Source of the DNA: Mesostigma viride
Lineage: Eukaryota; Streptophyta; Mesostigmatophyceae; Mesostigmatales; Mesostigmataceae
Assembly: GCA_009746045.1 (NCBI GenBank)
Contig: RPFO01002165.1
Span: 1 to 20,000, forward strand
Reading direction: 5' to 3'
DNA: 20,000 nucleotides
The number at the start of each line of letters is the position of its first letter. Position 1 is the stretch's first letter. Positions 16,707 through 20,000 of this stretch are shown in pieces. Both the position numbers and the translations under genes were made by a program. Under the pieces are notes generated by a model that saw only the letters and a list, made by a program, of their open reading frames with translations, was not told the origin of the DNA and did no database searches.

Positions 16707-17381
16707 GAAGATCGGCCCGCCACCTTCCAAATTGCCCGGCGTCATATCGAAAACATCGAGGTCTTCCCCTCCATCGACCCCCTTCCCCCTTCCCCTTGGC
16801 CGCGGCGGGGGCATATCGCCCGTCGCGACCGGCTTGGAAGTCGCGGGGGGATCCCTTGCGGTTGAGGGCACTGCGGCCGACTCGTGCACACTCTCCCCCC
16901 TCTTTTGGGCTACTGCGGCAGGCGCGGCATGGGAGGGCGCGGCGGCTACTGTCTCTGGCGCATTCTGAGCCAACCGACGCAACCTTAGCTCCTGCTGCAT
17001 CAGGGTTTCGAAACGAGGCATGAATGTGTTTTTGGAGAGATAAGGCACCTTGGCGACTTCAGGTTTGTCATTGAGGATGTCTTGGTACAGCGCGAATTGC
17101 TGTTCACGAGTGCCATTCGCGAGTCGCTGAAACCTCTCAATCTGAATCCGCTTAACCGGATCGTCCACCATCTCAAGACCACCGTGGTACTCATCCTTCC
17201 CAGTGACCGCGGCAAAGCTGACACCAGATTCCACCATTGGGGGCGGCGTCCCCTCCCTTGCACGCTTGTGAGGAGGCTGTTGTGAGGAGGCGCCTTGGGC
17301 CTGAACTGCTTGCCCTTCAGAGGCTTCCCCCCTAGGGGGAGAGTCGCCGACCACCTGCGATGTAGGGCCGCCCTTTTCCAT
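16707..17381 (-). CDS. 225-codon exon with NLS-like and Pro/Ala-rich parts
   Basis: The acceptor TTGTTGCAG is followed by ATG GAA AAG and the donor is ATCTTC|GTAAGTC; phase 0. The sequence starts disordered (QGASSQQPPHKRAREGTPPP, with a KRAR-type nuclear signal), has a helical middle (VKRIQIERFQRLANGTREQQ ... FMPRFETLMQQELRLRRLAQ) and ends in a Pro/Ala/Gly-rich linker (PPPRPRGRGKGVDGG). It begins with ATG, so it could alternatively be a first exon, but the upstream exon joins it in phase. Confidence 0.75.
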
Positions 17382-17649
17382 CTGCAACAACAAAACAAAA
17401 AAATTGGAAAAATCATACGAGTCAGCAGGAAGATGCGCCCCACGTCGCAACTCAATACAAAAAATGCATCATTATGTCAAGGTACAAACAACGTTATAAT
17501 TCAGAAAGAACAGAGATTCATAAAAAGAGAACGACGCACTAAAAGATGCGACCGCCGTCGCAACTTTCGTCAATTCACTCTCTATACAAACAACTCTATG
17601 TCCCTCATAAAGAATCATTTGGCAAGGAAATGCAAAAAAATTCGGTTAC
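17382..17649 (-). other. Intron with two GC elements
   Basis: Donor GAGTTG|GTAACC, acceptor TTGTTGTTGCAG. It holds two variant copies of the intronic element (17433-17453 and 17545-17566). The second contains GCGAC-CGCC-GTCGC, a perfect 5-bp stem. No gene lies within it. Confidence 0.7.
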
Positions 17650-18339
17650 CAACTCCGTCGACCCATAAGTGGTTCGCGAATGGGAAATCGCTGCTGATTT
17701 TCGGTCGGGCCCTTCATGGTATTTTCGAAATCTCGAGGCAAGGTTGCGCGGAAGAGGGCCCTCCTTAATCATGCGTGCGATCGGACTGGCCATGGAAAGG
17801 GATAGCTGGTTCCTGGACTGCCTTGCACGGTCAACCATCTTGAAACTTCCCCTAAGAAGGAAATCAGACGTCAGACGGTTGAATATGCGTACGTCAAGAT
17901 TTGACCAACCCATCATCCATTCAACCACCTTCTCCGCGGCATCATGGAAGACCTGGCTCTCATCCTCCACTCCTCCAGACCCAAACACACAATCGGCCGT
18001 GTTGTCGTCGTGCCTCCTAAGGCGAATGTTCACGTCCTCTTTGTCATCATCCATTTCCGACAGCCGAATTACAGCCCTTTTGGCTCCGTCCACTCCATCC
18101 TCAAGAAGGACGTCCATCTGCGCCCCTCCCACACAATTGTTGTCAACGTATTGTTGCAGATGACGGGAAATCATGTCCTTTCCGAAAGCTACGATGTGTT
18201 CCCCACACAGACCCATGTCGGTAATTGACAGCTTTTTACATTTCCTATCCCGGCACTTCTTTTCGGGATCCTTCTCAAAAATCCGGAAAACAGCGTCCTG
18301 ATATGGACGTCCCCTTATGTCGACCGTCAGACTGGACAT
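17650..18339 (-). CDS. 230-codon exon with CxxxxC...CxxH motif
   Basis: The acceptor GGTTTCGCAG is followed by ATG TCC AGT; the donor is GAGTTG|GTAACC, phase 0. Near residues 28-48, KKCRDRKC...GLCGEH forms a small Cys/His cluster likely to bind zinc. The rest reads as a folded, mostly helical domain (DMISRHLQQYVDNNCVGGAQ, DAAEKVVEWMMGWSNLDVRI, LSMASPIARMIKEGPLPRNL) with an acidic patch (MDDDKEDVN). ATG at the acceptor allows a first-exon reading, but the upstream exon also joins in phase. Family not recognised. Confidence 0.75.
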
Positions 18340-18787
18340 CTGCGAAACCAGAACATACCGGCCGCGAGTAGTTTATATTATTAAAAAAAACTGGCAGTCA
18401 TCTTCATCTATTTATGCGAGCTAAAATTTGAAGAAAATGCAACAAAGAAACGCCCTGGGGCGCAACTTCCTCAACAACCACTTTCTACGTACAAACGAAT
18501 GGCAATCACATCGACTACGATTGTCACTACATACGAATGTCCAGACAATATAATGTGTATGTAGAGGGGGTGCATTCAACACCAGAGAAACGCCGGCGGG
18601 CGCAACTCATATCATACCGGCCCCGGAAAATAAAATTCAAAAAACGTTTTGAAATTTTTTTATTGTACTTGTTTATTAATACGAAGGTTTAAATTTGGCG
18701 CAAAGAAACGCCCCAAGGCGCAACTTGTCGAACAGCAATATGGCGATAAAACATTATCTATTCAATGTGCGATTGATGTGCTGAAAC
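18340..18787 (-). other. Intron with three GC hairpin elements
   Basis: Donor TGGAAG|GTTTCAG, acceptor TTTCGCAG. It contains three element copies (18445-18469, 18585-18607, 18701-18727). Their cores CGCCCTGGGGCG, CGCCGGCGGGCG and CGCCCCAAGGCG all keep a CGCC/GGCG stem although the inner bases differ. Confidence 0.7.
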
Positions 18788-18961
18788 CTTCCAGACTTTG
18801 ACACTGTCCGGTATCACCGGACTCGGACGAGGAGTCGAATCGGAAGCGAGCCAGTAATCCTCGACTATTTTTTTGATGTACAATGGAAGACTCCTTCCAT
18901 TATGTCGAAGTGTGTCGGTCCTTTGCCTTTTGGCCAAACTCTCCTTAACCTCCACCATTTC
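18788..18961 (-). CDS. 58-codon exon with basic motif
   Basis: The acceptor CTACGCGCAG precedes GAA ATG GTG and the donor is TGGAAG|GTTTCA; 174 bases, phase 0. It encodes EMVEVKESLAKRQRTDTLRH, then LPLYIKKIVEDYWLASDS and VKVWK. KRQR may be a nuclear signal. Reading through the donor reaches a stop at about 18758, so a terminal exon is the alternative. Function unknown. Confidence 0.6.
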
Positions 18962-19127
18962 CTGCGCGTAGGAGGAAAATGATACGTTATAAACATTAAT
19001 TTATTAAAAATAACATCATATAAACAAGTTATTACTCTACATTTCAAGTTTTTCTAAGAGGCAGAGCCGTCGTGGAAGTTGAAGGAGAAGTCGACATCAG
19101 ACCCCATAGTTTTATCCAGTATCGTCG
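18962..19127 (-). other. AT-rich intron or intergenic spacer
   Basis: It ends in the acceptor-like CTACGCGCAG. Part of it (18990-19034) matches the spacer at 19843-19880 (AACATTAATTTATTA and ACAAGTTA words). Its right part, 19054-19127, reads protein-like in a frame shifted from the MYND exon. See the findings. Confidence 0.4.
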
Positions 19128-19808
19128 TCACGTTAACCCCCACTTCACCCCTGCCAGCACCTCCCTCGCTTGCCTCAGACGTTCGCATCTATCCTTATGC
19201 CTACTCCAGTCCGCACGCTGGCACTCCTCACTGCAATATCTGGCATCCCTACATCCTCTACACCACTTGATATGAGGTCCTGTTTCGCACCCACACCCCT
19301 CCTTGGAGCACTTTCGCGTACTACGCATGCGATCCCCATCCCTCACGATCGGGTCAGAGAGCAAGAAAAAGTTCATGTTGAAGGGTACTGCCCCTACACA
19401 TGCATCAGCCCTCACGCGCAGAGAATGCGTAACATTCGGGTAAAATGCGCGCCCGTAGGTGCACCCAAGCTGAGCCCCTTCCTCTTCCCCCAACTCTATC
19501 TTTGGCCCCTTTGTAATGAACGACACCAAAAGGCGGAACTCCGTCCTTGGGTCTATGGGCACTCTTAGATCCATCTGTGGTCTGAAAAAACCCTCTTGAA
19601 TACAGAAGTTCATATCAGCTAGCTGGGCGTACATAATTCTCTCCATTTGGCTGAACGAATCAAACGCCAATAAAACGGCCAAGTGGCGGCCTGTCCTCTC
19701 CTGCGCGACTCGAACTTCCTCGAATATGACACGCGACAGAAAGCGAACTTGTTTGAAAACGTTTTGAAGGACGCTTCCGTAGACTTCATTCACGATCTCG
19801 GACTCCAT
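19128..19808 (-). CDS. MYND-type zinc finger protein
   Basis: Translation begins at ATG 19808 (MESEIVNEVYGSVLQNVFKQ), directly after CTGAAAAAG. It gives 226 residues to TGA 19130-19128. Residues 1-150 form an unnamed folded region. Residues 167-208 are a MYND finger: C167, C172, C183, C186, C192, C196, H204 and C208, with the typical RYCSEECQRADW...HKDRC. MYND fingers bind Pro-rich peptides and occur in transcriptional regulators and SMYD-type methyltransferases; no SET domain is visible here. After residue 220 the frame ends at WGLT, but another frame continues protein-like to TAG 19056-19054 (TMGSDVDFSFNFHDGSAS), so a frameshift in the GGGGG run is possible. It may instead splice at AGAGAG|GTGCTG into the next exon. 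Confidence 0.8.
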   Translation of the reverse strand: MESEIVNEVYGSVLQNVFKQVRFLSRVIFEEVRVAQERTGRHLAVLLAFDSFSQMERIMYAQLADMNFCIQEGFFRPQMDLRVPIDPRTEFRLLVSFITKGPKIELGEEEGAQLGCTYGRAFYPNVTHSLRVRADACVGAVPFNMNFFLLSDPIVRDGDRMRSTRKCSKEGCGCETGPHIKWCRGCRDARYCSEECQRADWSRHKDRCERLRQAREVLAGVKWGLT

Positions 19809-19876
19809 CTTTTTCAGGGAAAAAACGAACAAAAAAATTCATAAACATTAATTTATTATTTTATAATAACAAGTTA

Positions 19877-20000
19877 CTATTCCTCGGAATAGTTTTTTTT
19901 TATCCATTCCACAAACGCGTTTGTCACAAACACCTTCCATGCTTTCTCAAGAACTTGTCCCCCTGATGTTTTTGAGTATTCAAACTCGTCATCCGAAGAA
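19877..20000 (-). CDS. Partial coding segment at the window edge
   Basis: Open from the window edge to TAG 19879-19877: SSDDEFEYSKTSGGQVLEKA then WKVFVTNAFVEWIKKNYSEE. It could be the last exon of a gene lying to the right. It could also be an exon ending at GCATGGAAG|GTGTTT (19934), spliced in phase 0 to the MYND exon through a short AT-rich intron. The KxWK|GT(T/G)T context matches the end of the exon at 18788. Too little is present to name a family. Confidence 0.5.
   Translation of the reverse strand, partial: SSDDEFEYSKTSGGQVLEKAWKVFVTNAFVEWIKKNYSEE

Overview
The window is nuclear DNA from a eukaryote. It has spliced genes with canonical GT-AG introns, an AATAAA signal at one gene end, a MYND-type zinc finger, large simple-sequence arrays and several mobile elements. 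A repeat-rich plant-lineage alga (a charophyte such as Chara) or another large-genome protist would fit, but I matched no sequence to a named species, so this is a guess.

Positions 1-1606 hold only weak, decayed coding traces. Positions 1610-10086 look like one DNA transposon of about 8.5 kb: 32-bp terminal inverted repeats (30/32 matching) flanked by ACG on both sides. Inside it, in order, are C-rich and hexanucleotide arrays (2.3-4.2 kb); a near-perfect palindrome with 297-bp arms (5356-5970) whose right arm carries the 5' end of a decayed transposase-like gene; one large open gene (6832-8815) with a Gly/Ala/Arg-rich head, a Tudor-like module and an acidic tail; and about five copies of a ~172-bp tandem repeat before the right end.

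From 10.1 kb to the right edge everything coding reads on the minus strand. Exons run from 20000 down to 10176. Each junction I could place is phase 0, so they may form one very long gene or a few tandem genes that I cannot separate without transcripts. The pieces include a MYND-finger exon, an exon with a small CxxxxC...CxxH motif, Lys-rich and acidic stretches, an exon with a ParB-like DGNH motif, and a C-terminal part with a long Asp/Glu tract and a 24-residue repeat. One exon is interrupted by a 584-bp MITE (12738-13321) with a 6-bp target duplication; conceptually removing it rejoins the reading frame.

The introns of this region share a short GC-rich element (GAAACGCC, a variable core, then CGCAAC on the + strand) in 14 copies, several amplified as tandem units that also copy splice-junction sequence. 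I regard this intronic family, the exon-splitting MITE and the large palindrome as the most interesting features. None of the minus-strand exons except the MYND finger belongs to a family I can name with confidence.
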